Origin: Spirochaetota bacterium | GTDB taxonomy: Bacteria > Spirochaetota > Spirochaetia > Treponematales > Treponemataceae | Direction: 5' to 3' | NCBI GenBank assembly: GCA_023398165.1 | Contig: JAEWSQ010000012.1 | Coordinates: 282,575-346,574 of the forward strand | Length of the DNA: 64,000 bases | Part shown: positions 52,805-63,181 of the stretch, piece by piece | How the letters are laid out: each line of letters starts with the position of its first letter | Position numbering within the stretch: position 1 is the first letter of the stretch | Made by a program: the position numbers and the translations under genes | Notes under the pieces: generated by a model | What the model was told of the DNA's origin: nothing | Databases searched by the model: none | Seen by the model: the letters and a program-made list of their open reading frames with translations, nothing else

Positions 52805-55233
52805 GAAAAGCAGCGTGGACACTAAGTGTTTTCTTTTTTATTGTTTTTTTCTCGTCATGCTCCAATATGTTCGGTGCTTACGATAATCCCTTCGATTCAA
52901 AAAATAAAATTTCTGTGACAGGCGTCACTCTCGACAAAAAAGAAGCCTCTCTAAATCCTGCAGATACTGTTCAGCTTTCCGCTATTATTGCCCCTGCTAA
53001 TGCAACAAACAAAAAACTTACGTGGGTAAGCTCTTCGGAAGAAGTAGCAGCAGTCTCGGACACAGGATTAGTGACCGCAATATCAGCTGGGAAGACAGAT
53101 ATTACCGTGACAACAGAAGACTCCTTATTCAGCGCATCCTGCTCTATTACTGTTATTTCTAATACAAAATTCACGGTTACCTTCGACAGTCAGGGCGGGA
53201 GCACGATCGATCCTGTAACGGTCTTAGACGGCTCTCTTGTGACCAAACCCGAAAACCCGTCACGAAAAGACTATAGTTTTGAGGGCTGGTACTGCGAAAA
53301 AGAAGCTATTACCGTATGGGATTTTACGAAAGATACCGTATCAGCTGATATAACACTCTTTGCCAAATGGAAGAAAACAAGTTTTACTGTAATGTTTGAC
53401 AGTCAGGGAGGCAGTACAGTCGAATCATTAATTGCTGCACTCGGCTCTTTTATACCGCAGCCTGTAAGCCCCTCCCGAACAGGGTATGGTTTTGACGGCT
53501 GGTACTGCGAAAAGGAATGCTTAACCGCGTGGGATTTTGCAAATGGTACCGTATCAGCTGATATTACGCTTTATGCCAGGTGGATAGAAGGTGCTTATAC
53601 AGTCTCCTATATTTTGAACGGCGGAACAAATGATGTAAGTAATCCTTCAAATTATACTGTTTTAACGGACGATATTACACTCAAAAATCCCTCCAGAAAC
53701 GGGTATGCTTTTACCGGCTGGTTTGACAACGCAGCTTTTTCAGGATCAGAGGTAACGGGTATTTCCAAGGGTTCAAGCGGCGACAAGGTTCTGTATGCAA
53801 AATGGACTATTGTAGTGTATACAATTTCATATACTTTAAACGACGGCAGTAATGATGCTTCTAATCCCGTAACATATACTGTAGAAACTCCGCTTATTAC
53901 CTTTGCAGATCCTTCGAGATCAGGATACGTTTTCATGGGCTGGTTTGACAATGCCTCCTTTTCAGGAAATGCAGTCATAACAATTACAGCTGGTTCTACG
54001 GGTAATAGAGCGCTTTATGCCAGATGGCTTACAGAATACACAATAAATTATACACTTAACGGCGGTATAAATGATCCGTTAAACCCCGCTTATTATACTG
54101 ATGATAATACAGGGATTACGCTCATGAACCCCGCTAGAGCCGGGTATACCTTCGACGGGTGGTACGGCAATTCGGGATTTTCAGGAGGAAAGATTACCTC
54201 AATTCCCGCTGGTTCGACAGGGAATAAAAATCTTTTTGCAAAATGGGTGCTAATCGTATACACAATTACGTACAACCTTGACGGCGGCACCAATGCCGCA
54301 GGAAATCCTGCAAGTTATACAGTAGAAAGCCCTGAAATAGTTTTGTCTTCCCCAACGAAAGCTGGTTATTCATTTTTTAACTGGTACGATAATCCCTCTT
54401 TCACAGGTGCCGCGGTAACATCAATTCCTGCAGGTTCAACGGGTAATAAAGAAGTATTTGCCAAGTGGGTAATTGTCGTTACTTTAAATGGTGTTACACA
54501 GGTTAACGGGGCAAGCGGTACTTCAGACACGAGCAAGCTTGACCTTAGCTTTGATGTAGATCCTGTTACCTTAACTGTAGACAATATAACCCTAACAGGT
54601 GCAGCTAAGGGAGCCTTAAGCGGAACCGGGACAACGAGAAGTCTTGCAGTTTCAAATATTACTGTTGCCAATGGAGAGTCGATTGAAGTTAGTATAGCGA
54701 ACCCTTCGGGCTATATACTTTCAGGTTCGCCTAAAACGGTAATTGTGTATAAGGCTGTTATTGGAACAGCATATAATGGCGGAAAAATTGCGTATGTATT
54801 TACACCCAAAGATCCGGGGTATGTTGAAGGAGAAACTCACGGGCTTATTGGCTCAATAACACGATTAAGTTCTTCGTTAAGTTGGGCTCTCTCTGCATAT
54901 AAGAATACCTTAGTTGGAGAAACAGGAACGGCATTAGGAACAGGCAAATCGAACACCGAAAGGATCGTTGCACAAAATGGTCTCGGCAGCTATGCAGCGA
55001 AAATATGCTCCGAGTACAGTAATGATCTTTATTCTGACTGGTTTCTTCCCTCAAAGGATGAGCTTGACTGTATGTACCTAAATAGAGGTGCTTTTGCTGG
55101 AAGCGTGCTCCCTGGTGTTTATTGGTCATCATCTGAATATACAAAATCCGAAGCCTATATATGCCCAGAAGGAATGTATAGTACGCAGCCAAAAGATGTA
55201 GGGTATGGAGTCTGGGCTGCTCAATATTTTTAA
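52801..55233 (+). CDS. Lipoprotein with Ig-like domain and six InlB-type repeats
   Basis: 810 residues. Signal peptide with lipobox 'FFSSC' (Cys about 20), a Big_2 Ig-like domain (about 38-118), then six tandem InlB B-type repeats (about 122-555). The first two are a longer form ('FDSQGGST...GWYCEKE...WDF') and the last four a shorter form ('LNGGTND...GWFDN...AGSTGN...AKW'). The C-terminal domain (about 650-810) resembles DUF1566-type domains ('DWFLPSKDELDCMYLN', 'VYWSSSEYTKSEAYI'), but it stops just after 'WAAQYF', where relatives normally continue to a final 'VRAVR' strand. Probably an outer-surface adhesin. Confidence 0.85.
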   Translation: MRKAAWTLSVFFFIVFFSSCSNMFGAYDNPFDSKNKISVTGVTLDKKEASLNPADTVQLSAIIAPANATNKKLTWVSSSEEVAAVSDTGLVTAISAGKTDITVTTEDSLFSASCSITVISNTKFTVTFDSQGGSTIDPVTVLDGSLVTKPENPSRKDYSFEGWYCEKEAITVWDFTKDTVSADITLFAKWKKTSFTVMFDSQGGSTVESLIAALGSFIPQPVSPSRTGYGFDGWYCEKECLTAWDFANGTVSADITLYARWIEGAYTVSYILNGGTNDVSNPSNYTVLTDDITLKNPSRNGYAFTGWFDNAAFSGSEVTGISKGSSGDKVLYAKWTIVVYTISYTLNDGSNDASNPVTYTVETPLITFADPSRSGYVFMGWFDNASFSGNAVITITAGSTGNRALYARWLTEYTINYTLNGGINDPLNPAYYTDDNTGITLMNPARAGYTFDGWYGNSGFSGGKITSIPAGSTGNKNLFAKWVLIVYTITYNLDGGTNAAGNPASYTVESPEIVLSSPTKAGYSFFNWYDNPSFTGAAVTSIPAGSTGNKEVFAKWVIVVTLNGVTQVNGASGTSDTSKLDLSFDVDPVTLTVDNITLTGAAKGALSGTGTTRSLAVSNITVANGESIEVSIANPSGYILSGSPKTVIVYKAVIGTAYNGGKIAYVFTPKDPGYVEGETHGLIGSITRLSSSLSWALSAYKNTLVGETGTALGTGKSNTERIVAQNGLGSYAAKICSEYSNDLYSDWFLPSKDELDCMYLNRGAFAGSVLPGVYWSSSEYTKSEAYICPEGMYSTQPKDVGYGVWAAQYF

Positions 55234-55587
55234 ATAGTACTTAATCGAAACACAAATGAAAGGAAATTTTTATGACGAAGACTCTCTATAGTAATTTTAC
55301 ATTCTGCGGCATAAATGTACGGTACTTACTGATACTCTGTTTGTCCGTAAGGTTTTCTATGAAAAGGGAAATATATATTAACGGGCATTGACCGTTAATA
55401 TGGGCGAAATAGACAGATACGAGGCTGATTTCATATGCCGCGGAAGGAATGCAATTTTCTAACAGTAATATAAGATCTATAATTTTCTAAAATATCCCAT
55501 ATCTCCAATAACTGTAATTTAGTTACAAATAAATTAATTGACATCTTACATAGCCTGGCATATGATTATGCATACGGGGGATATATC
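55234..55587 (+). other. 354-base region upstream of the secretion locus
   Basis: No clear gene. A 39-codon ORF at 55272-55391 (starts MTKTLYSNFTFCG) has a weak AGGAAA site and is doubtful. A nine-pair hairpin TATTAACGG/CCGTTAATA lies at 55376-55400 without a T tract, and a dyad TGTAA-TTTAG-TTACA at 55513-55527 sits just before the -35 of the next promoter and could be an activator or repressor site. Confidence 0.45.
55538..55566 (+). promoter_or_regulatory. Strong promoter of the type I secretion-like locus
   Basis: A perfect TTGACA (55538-55543), 17 bases and TATGAT (55561-55566). The gene start at 55588 follows GGGGGATATATC. The promoter is near consensus although the genes behind it are interrupted. 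Confidence 0.75.
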
Positions 55588-56787
55588 ATGAAGAAACTAT
55601 ATTTCTTTACCCTGTCTGCCTTTGTTTTAATCATCTCTGTAAATGCTCAGTCAAATTTTCCCGATTCTCTCTATTCTGCAGCACGTGAAAGAGGAGAATT
55701 TGCTGAGGCTTTGGCAAAAAATGAAGCAGACATAAGTGCTATGATCGCTTCTTACGGGGTTAACGGTCTTTCAGTATCAGGTTCTGTTCAGGGCGGAGCT
55801 GGTTTGCCGGTTTCTTCATCTTCCTCCCTTACCGGTATGAAGTTTCCAATTAGTGCCGAGATTGTTCTTTCTTTGCCGCAGTTCACTGCACTGAAAAAAA
55901 ACAGATCTCTCGATGAGCTGGTAGAGGAATTCAAAACTGAGTCGGATAAATCTGCATTGAATACTTCTGTTTTTACCATAATTGGTTCTCTAATATCGTA
56001 TTATAAGGCATTAGTCAATCTTGAGTTTTACGAGCAGGAAAATATCCGTGCAGAACAAAGCGCATGCATTGCTCTCGGTAACCGTGAAGAGGAGCTTTGT
56101 ACTTCGCTGCATAGAACAATTGCCTTGCAGAATCTTGAGTAGGCACGCTTTACCGCTGCCGCTGAAGAACTTAAGGTAAAAGAATTTTTTGATGAAATTC
56201 CAGAAAACGCCGGCCTTGAATATTTTATTGCCGGCCTAGTATGCGATTATCAAAAGGCTCCGGCTCTTGTTCTTGCAGAAAATGAAGAGGCCCGCGCTCA
56301 AGTTTACAGAAAAATTCTCGAGTACCGGCTGCTATTTCCACATCCAAGAGTATTCACATCGGGTTCTATTTCTCCGCCCGATATTACTTCGTTAACCATC
56401 TCTGCCGGTGTACGTCTGTCCCTGGGGTATGATCCGCAGTCGGTGCAAAATGTGAAATCTTCTAAAGATACGGCATCATACTATTCCGAACGCCTTAAAA
56501 ATACCCTGCACACTATTGAAAATCAAATACAGCTTAAGGATGCAGAGATAGAAACTCTTACCAAACAGGCAGTCTACCTGAAGGAGATAAAAGAAGGGGG
56601 CGCCGTCATGGGGGAGATTGCAAAAGATAAATTTGAAAGCGGAAGCAGTACCATGACTGAAATGTTCAGCGCGTATTCCAGCCGTGATGCTTATAAGCGT
56701 GATTATACTATTTTGCTTCTCAATCTTTTATATGCACATGCGGAAAAGGCGTTTTATTGCGGTGCATTTGGAAATACTGCATATTGA
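55588..56787 (+). pseudogene. TolC-like outer-membrane efflux protein gene with in-frame TAG
   Basis: Signal peptide MKKLYFFTLSAFVLIISVNA. About 399 codons in one frame, broken by TAG at 56140-56142 between '...RTIALQNLE' and 'ARFTAAAEELKVKEF...'. The helical heptad-like segments before and after ('FKTESDKSALNTSVFTIIGS', 'ERLKNTLHTIENQIQLKDAE') and the repeated pattern of two similar halves suggest an outer-membrane channel of the TolC family. CAG to TAG is the simplest origin. If not read through, only the first 184 residues are made. First gene of the secretion locus, 17 bases before the ABC gene. Confidence 0.65.
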
Positions 56788-56804
56788 AGGCGAAGGATGC
56801 TTAT

Positions 56805-58462
56805 ATGAAAAAAATCAACATTTTTGTTTTTTTACTGACAAATGCACTTTCCCGCAGGCTGCTTCTTCAGCTTCTTCTGCTGACAGCTGTAATCGTTATT
56901 CTTACCTTTGCATTCCCTCTTACAATACTCCAAATTTACGATAGGGTTATTGAATACAGCTCTTATTCAACTCTTTTATGGCTGACTCTCGGCTGTTCCA
57001 TTGCATTGTGTATTTCTGCGGTGCTCGAACACGGACAGAATAAAATAGGGTCATGGACGGCCCCTCCGTTTTGTGCGTAAAAGAGACAGTCTGCTGATTG
57101 ATCACCTTCTTTATTCTGACTCGTGTAAAATCAAGGAGCACGGTAAGGAATGGTATTTGGAAGGATTCCGGAGTCTGACCACAACAGTGAATCTTGTTGT
57201 TATGAAATTGATTCCCGTTCTTGTTCAAACCCCGTTTGTTTTTGTGTATCTGGCCGTTATCATGTTCATTGGAAAGTACCTTGTAGTAGTTCCTCTACTG
57301 TTTTTTGTTCTTGAAATAGTAATTTCATTAATCTTTAAAAAAAACCGTCAGCGATAAGGCATCCGGTAAAGGAGAAAGTGAGAAAACAAAATTTGATTAT
57401 CTTTCGTATGCACTTTCCCGAATAAATTTCATTAAGGCGCAGTCATTTGAGCCTTACATTGTGAAGGGCTTTGATTCTATTCAGTCTGATTCGCAGTATG
57501 CACGGAGTCGGCAGCTGGAGTTTTATAACACTATGCAGCTGATGGAAAACATTTTCTCCCATGCGGTCGTGTTCGGTATTATATGCTTCGGAGGTGTTCT
57601 TGTTTCTTCCGGGATTCTTACTGTCGGCAGTGTTTCGGCCTGTTTATTTTTTTCCATACGGGTGGAGCTTATTGCACGCGATATAAGTAAAGCGGTTTTG
57701 TCCGCATCTGAAATTACACGGTCTGTAAACGATCTTCAGCAGTTGTTTTATGAAACCCCCGGCAGTGCAAAATACAGGCAGGCGCTTCCTGTTTCTATTT
57801 CGGGGCGTCTGGAATTTTCGAGGGTACAATCCTCACAGTGCGGCCGTCCGGAGGAAGAAGGTGAGCTGTCATTTACTCTGCAGTCTGGCGAAACCGCACT
57901 TATTAATACTTCTTCCGGTACCTATGCGCAGCATATGAGAGCTTCTGCTGTCTGTAAAATGGCCGCAGGTATTATTCTTCCAGAAAGCGGACAGATATTT
58001 GTGGACGCCTACCCCTCTTCGGAATGGCTGTTTACTGCAAATACCGGAACAGTCGCGTATATTTCAGATAAGAACTCGGTAATGCCTGGAACAATCCTTG
58101 AAAATATTTCGGCGTTTGATTCTGAAAAAGTGTACGCAGCTCTTGATGTTGCAGGTTTTTTCTCTTTTGATGCAACGGTTTCCCGGCTTCCGCTCGGTTT
58201 CGAAACTAAAATACAGAAAAATAAACCGGCGGGACTTTCCCGTTCTGACCTGCAGCTGATCTGCATTATCCGCTCTCTTTCAATAAGACCTCGTGTAATC
58301 ATCTGGGATAAGGCTGATACTGATCTGGATTAGAATCAGATTGAGATAATGTATACGCTGTTCAGCCGGCTCAGGGGAATAACAACAATCCTTCTTCACA
58401 CTGATAATCCTCTTCTTGCCTCACTTGCCGTACCGGGCGGGAAAGGAGGTTTGATTATATGA
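56805..58462 (+). pseudogene. Type I secretion-like ABC exporter gene with two frameshifts and an in-frame TAG
   Basis: Coding sense passes through three frames. Frame one runs from ATG 56805 to a CCCC run at 57061-57064; removing one base restores '...KIGSWTA' into 'RFVRKRDSLLIDHLL'. Frame two continues to an A8 run at 57337-57344; seven A would join 'LIFKK' to 'TVSDKASGKGE'. Frame three runs to TAG at 58331-58333 and then on to TGA at 58460. The product would have membrane helices and an ATPase domain, but Walker A is missing ('ALINTSSGTYAQHM', no GxGKS/T), and the signature is 'LSRSDLQLICI'. Walker B-like 'RVIIWDKAD' and the H-loop 'ILLHTDN' remain. It overlaps the hemerythrin gene by ATGA. 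Confidence 0.75.
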
Positions 58463-59769
58463 ACCAAACCTTGTGGATGAAGTGGATGTTTGATTCTTCG
58501 CGCGGATGGGCTGATGTTGATTCTATGATCGATGAAACTGGAATAGATATTGTAGATCATGATCATAAGACTATAGCAGAATTTATTGTTTCTCTAAATC
58601 TTCTTGCCTCCCGTCTTTCACAAGAAATTACCATAGATGCAATTAATGAGCAGAAAGCCATACTCGAAAAATTTTTACGGTTTATTAAATTTCATATTGC
58701 ACGTGAAGAAAAAATGATTGAGATTTTTAATAAAGATGCGCTGAATGAACATAAAGAGCGGCATTTAGCCATTTACATGAAGATAGAGAAAGATGTTCAG
58801 TATTATTTATCCGGCGAGTATACGTGTACTTTTGATACTGCACGGCTTATCTTTGAGCCGCTGTTTAATCATATGAACATCGATGATAAAAATGTTTTCC
58901 ACAAATCAAGTCTTGATGCATATATATCCGGAGTTTCCTCCTGGAATCAGCTTTATGATCTTATTCGGTCCATGGGTATGGACAGTATGGATCTGGAGCA
59001 CAGGCAGATCTGCATAAAACTGCTGGCGCTTTTAGATACAATCGGGAAAGACTATAAAAAATTCAGAGTGTATCTGGAGGAATTTTATAGAATATTTTGG
59101 AATCACTGTACTAATGAAGAATCTGTGATGGAAAAGTATTCCATGGATACTATTGAAACTCATAAGGAAGCTCACAAGGTTCTGCTTTCACAAATACAGG
59201 ACGGAATACTGTATTACAGAACAACAGATCCTGAAAAGGCGGAAAAAAGTATTATTCATTCTTTTTTTACTTCATTTGTTACGCATATAAACACTGTAGA
59301 TTATGAATCATTCAGAAAAGGCCGCTGGCGCACACTTGCCATGGAGAAAATGCAGGATGAGGAAATTATTTTTCTTCTTAGAAAAACAGGAATAGCTCCG
59401 ATCGATAATCAGCATCAGGAATATATACGCAAGGTAATGCAGCTTTTTCAGAAAATGAATTCCGGTGAAACCGCGGATGAGATAAGCAGATTATTCATGG
59501 AAATAATCGATTTTGCCGGCTATCATTTTAGCGAAGAAGAAAAAATATTTCCTGCTGCTGTAGAGAATTTTTCACCCCGCCATTATGATGAACACCGTAT
59601 ACTGCTTGAAAATCTTCATGCCTTTTTACAAAGGTTTTTATCTTCATCGGTCTACTCCAGAACGGTAATACGGGAGACTATCTTAAAGTGGTGGCTTACC
59701 CACACAAATTTTACCGACATAGATACTTTCGGTTCCTGGTGTTTTAAAAGGGAAGCAGAAGATGAATAA
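58459..59769 (+). CDS. Protein of three fused hemerythrin domains
   Basis: 436 residues, no signal peptide or membrane helix. Three hemerythrin-like domains (about 25-150, 165-295, 305-430), each with the full set of di-iron ligands: H, H-x3-E, H-x3-H and H-x4-D. They are H36/'HIARE'/'HKERH'/'HMNIDD', 'LEH'/'HCTNE'/'HKEAH'/'HINTVD', and 'NQH'/'HFSEE'/'HYDEH'/'HTNFTD'. It should bind oxygen, nitric oxide or iron. It is intact and sits between two interrupted exporter genes, overlapping the first by ATGA and the second by eight bases. A hemerythrin inside a type I secretion operon is not something I know of; an oxygen sensor for secretion is one possible role. Confidence 0.9.
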   Translation: MNQTLWMKWMFDSSRGWADVDSMIDETGIDIVDHDHKTIAEFIVSLNLLASRLSQEITIDAINEQKAILEKFLRFIKFHIAREEKMIEIFNKDALNEHKERHLAIYMKIEKDVQYYLSGEYTCTFDTARLIFEPLFNHMNIDDKNVFHKSSLDAYISGVSSWNQLYDLIRSMGMDSMDLEHRQICIKLLALLDTIGKDYKKFRVYLEEFYRIFWNHCTNEESVMEKYSMDTIETHKEAHKVLLSQIQDGILYYRTTDPEKAEKSIIHSFFTSFVTHINTVDYESFRKGRWRTLAMEKMQDEEIIFLLRKTGIAPIDNQHQEYIRKVMQLFQKMNSGETADEISRLFMEIIDFAGYHFSEEEKIFPAAVENFSPRHYDEHRILLENLHAFLQRFLSSSVYSRTVIRETILKWWLTHTNFTDIDTFGSWCFKREAEDE

Positions 59770-61810
59770 AAATGCCTAGAGTAATTGTCTTTTCACTTTA
59801 TTAAATTCGCTCAGCTGGAAAGGTGATACGGAGCTGCTTGAAGAGTATATAAACGGATATGTGGAAATCGAAACAGTATCAGATTTTAAAAATATAATGG
59901 CTTCTCTTGGGTTTATAAGCAGAAGTGCAAAGATAAAGTTTTCCGGATTAAATGAGAAACTTTTTCCCTGTATTTTTATAACAGGAGAAAACAAACCGTA
60001 TTGCCTCTTAAATTACTCAAATAATAAACTGCTTGCGTATGACGGAGAGGAACAGCGTTATTTCCCGCTGGATTCAAATACCTTTAAGGGAACAATCTTA
60101 ACATTTTCTGCAATGGATGAAAACGGAGACAGCATCTTTTCATCGCGGCCCGACTGGCTTAATTTCTTTATGCCCCGTTTTAAAAAATACTTTTTCATTA
60201 TTGCTCTTCTTTCTGTATTTCTTGGAATCCTGTCAATGTTCAACCCGTTTTTAATACTGGTTCTGTACAGGCAAATGGCTGTTTTTCAGAACACGGAAGC
60301 GTTGATCAGGGTTTTCAGCGGAGTACTGATTTTCGTTCTTGCTGATTCAGGATTGAAGTATCTGCGCTCTTCTGTTTTGGGTTATATAGGACAAAGAATG
60401 AATAGAGTAATAGGGCTTGAAGTATTCAGGCGCCTCCTCGCGTTTCAAGTTTCATATACTGAAAGCGCATCTATAGAATCCCAGATACGAAGACTCAGAG
60501 ATTTGCAGAATATTGGAAACTATATTACAGGAAAATCTTTTTCAACACTGCTGGATCTGGTATTCATTATTTTCATGATTATATGGCTTGTCGTAAAAGT
60601 CGGCATGATAGCAATAATACCGGTCGGCGGTTTAATAGTATTCTTAATTGCGCTGTTTTTAATATATCCCGGCGTCAAAAGAAAACAGAGCATATCCGCA
60701 TCGGCTCAGGCAGATAGAATGGATAGTGTGTCCACGCTTCTTGACGGATTCCTCGATGTTCAAACAGCAGGAATGATGGAACAGTGGTCAGGAAAATTTG
60801 ATGCTGTTTCACGTAAGGCAACACAGAGTGTGTATGAAGAATCACAGCTTTCATCATCAATAGCCTCTGTGAGTTCATTATTTGTTTCTATTTTTAATTT
60901 ACTTACGATAAACGCAATGGTGTATGCGGTACTTCAGAAAAATGTGGAAACAGCAGTCCTGATTCCCTCCCTTATGATTGTCCGCCGTATTTTGGGCATT
61001 CTGCGTTCTTCATTTATTGTACTCAGTCAGACAGATTCTGTACTGAACAGCATACACCAGCTTCAGCGCTTTATGGCTATCCCTCAGGAAATACGGCCGG
61101 TTACTTTTTCTATAGCGGCTCAAATACTTTCGGGAAATATTACATTTAATGATGTTTCGTTCAGGTACGGCAGCGAAGGCGCGCCGGCTTTATATATGGC
61201 TAACTTTACTCTGGAAGCCGGGAGGGTTCATGTATTTACCGGTATGCCCGGCTCCGGGCGGACGACCGCGGTCAAACTGATTATGGCTTTATATAAGCCG
61301 CAATCGGGCAGAATACTTCTCGGTAAATATACAATTCATCAGATGGATATACAAAAACTGAGGCAGAAGATTATGTTTGCTCCATCTGATCCAGTGCTTT
61401 TTTATGAACCGGTTCAAAAGTTCATTACGGGAAATAATCCTGAAAATTATGAGAAGATGCTTTCTATAGCTCAAAAAACCGGTCTCTCTCAGGAAATGGA
61501 ACAGCATGGACTGGATTTCAGCTCTGAAATAACAGAGGAAATAATGCTTAATAATGATCTGGCCCAGCTCATATCAATATCGCGTGTTTTAACGCATGAA
61601 GCCTTTATCTACATAATTGACGACCCGTTCTTCGTGAATGAGGAAATCTATATTCCTAAGCTTATGTCCGCAGTCCGGGAGACAGCGCGTTCCGGAGCAA
61701 TTGTAATCATTGTTTCCAATAATCCGGTTTTTGCGCAGCATGCAGCTACAAGAGTACGCTTTGTATCAGGCAGAACAAGTGTTGAAGTAAACAAGGAGAT
61801 ACAGCCGTGA
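59762..61810 (+). pseudogene. Second type I secretion-like ABC exporter gene, with an early in-frame TAG
   Basis: ATG at 59762 overlaps the hemerythrin stop; after MNKNA comes TAG (59777-59779), then the frame is open to 61810. The first possible internal starts (GTG 59861, ATG 59897) lack ribosome sites. Residues about 1-130 resemble the C39-like domain of HlyB-type exporters ('SNCLLFTLLNSLSWKGD', 'PYCLLNYSNNKLLAYDG'), followed by about six membrane helices and an ATPase. The ATPase is degenerate: Walker A is 'GMPGSGRTT' (Lys to Arg), Walker B ends 'YIIDDPF' (Glu to Asp), the signature is absent ('LNNDLAQLISI') and the H-loop His is Asn ('IIVSNNP'). The stop overlaps the adaptor start (GTGA). 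Confidence 0.75.
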
Positions 61811-63144
61811 AAAATACAGATAAAAAGAAGCCGACAAAATATAAATATCTCAAGCAGCTGCTGGACCGCTCAATTCTGCTTGATGAAAGCGAAAGCCCTC
61901 CATTCTTATGGGGAATTCTGATCTTTTTATGCGCAGTTGTTGTGCTGTTTATTATATGGGCTTCATTGGTTAGGATTGAAGAAGTGGAAACCGCTGTCGG
62001 TGAAGTAGTTTCGTCTGAAGAAGTAGTAAAAATTCAGCATCCCATAGGCGGCGTAATTACAGAACTTCTTGTAAAGGAAGGCAGTATTGTTAAATCGGGT
62101 GATGTACTTATGCGTCTTGATTCCCGTGACACAGATGCAGTACGCGAACAGGCCTTATCGAAGCTGCTGTCACTGTATGCGCAGAATGAAAGATTGTCCG
62201 CAATCTTGGAAAAAAGAAATCCTGATTACTCAAAAACAGCTCCTGAGGCTTCTGTTTTCGTGAAGGATCAGACAGCCTTATACAAAACGTATACAGATAA
62301 ATATCAACAATTGAAAAAGACGTGGGCAAATCAGATAAAACAGCTGGATCTGCAGATAGTACAGCTAAAAGAACAGCAGGATTCAATCAACAGGCAGATA
62401 GATCTTGCAGAGCAGGATAGCGAACTGGCAAACACAATGTACAACAAAGGGTCCCTTTCAAAGAGTGACCTGCTGTCGAAAATGCGCACACTCGAGAGTC
62501 TGCGTGAAAAGGAAATAATTCTTGAGTCAAGCATATTGAAAACTGAGCAGACAAAGCAGGAACTGGATGACAGTTTCCGGAATCAGGAAATTACCATGAT
62601 TTCCGGCGTACAGGATGAATATGCGGGAGTAAATGAGCAGATTGCTTATTACGAAGCGCAGGTTAAACGCGGATCGCTGGTATCTGACCGTCATGAGGTG
62701 GTAACGCCGACAGACGGTGTTGTACATGGATTGCTATACACAGCTGCAGGAATGGTTGTTTCCCCCGGAGCCACCATGATGGAGATTTTACCGGCCGGCT
62801 TGAATAATAAAGTTCTTGCCAGAATAGACCCGAAGAGCATCGCATCTGTATCATACGGAACAGCGGCACGGTTAAAAATATCAGCATATCCGTCCGACCA
62901 GTACGGAGCGTTTATAGGAAAGCTTACAGAATTATCAGTATCAACATTTAAAACGGCGGGCGGTTATACCTATTACTCAGGAATGATTACTATAGAGAGC
63001 AGAGAGCTGATAGACGGAGAACAGCTGTTATTGCTCCCCGGAATGGTTGTGGATGTTGAGTTTATTACTGGAAAGAAAACATTGATGCAGTATCTTTTAA
63101 AACCGATTTTCTCATCCGCACGTGAAGCATTTCATGAGAAATAG
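61807..63144 (+). CDS. HlyD-family membrane fusion protein
   Basis: 445 residues starting at GTG inside the ABC gene. A cytoplasmic N-terminus, one membrane helix (about 38-58), a lipoyl half-domain ('VVSSEEVVKIQHPIGGVITEL'), a long coiled coil (about 105-290), the second lipoyl half ('HEVVTPTDGVVHGLLY') and a C-terminal beta domain. This is the full adaptor layout linking an inner-membrane ABC exporter to TolC in type I secretion. It is intact, in contrast to both exporter genes before it. Confidence 0.92.
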   Translation: MKNTDKKKPTKYKYLKQLLDRSILLDESESPPFLWGILIFLCAVVVLFIIWASLVRIEEVETAVGEVVSSEEVVKIQHPIGGVITELLVKEGSIVKSGDVLMRLDSRDTDAVREQALSKLLSLYAQNERLSAILEKRNPDYSKTAPEASVFVKDQTALYKTYTDKYQQLKKTWANQIKQLDLQIVQLKEQQDSINRQIDLAEQDSELANTMYNKGSLSKSDLLSKMRTLESLREKEIILESSILKTEQTKQELDDSFRNQEITMISGVQDEYAGVNEQIAYYEAQVKRGSLVSDRHEVVTPTDGVVHGLLYTAAGMVVSPGATMMEILPAGLNNKVLARIDPKSIASVSYGTAARLKISAYPSDQYGAFIGKLTELSVSTFKTAGGYTYYSGMITIESRELIDGEQLLLLPGMVVDVEFITGKKTLMQYLLKPIFSSAREAFHEK

Positions 63145-63181
63145 AGCACTCATGAAATAACAGCCGTTGAGGAGGCTTTTT

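Noticed and set aside
56140..59779. Genome-wide reassignment of TAG as a sense codon
   Set aside because: Well-conserved genes such as proS and the GH52 gene end normally at TAG, so a general reassignment is unlikely; local suppression remains open.
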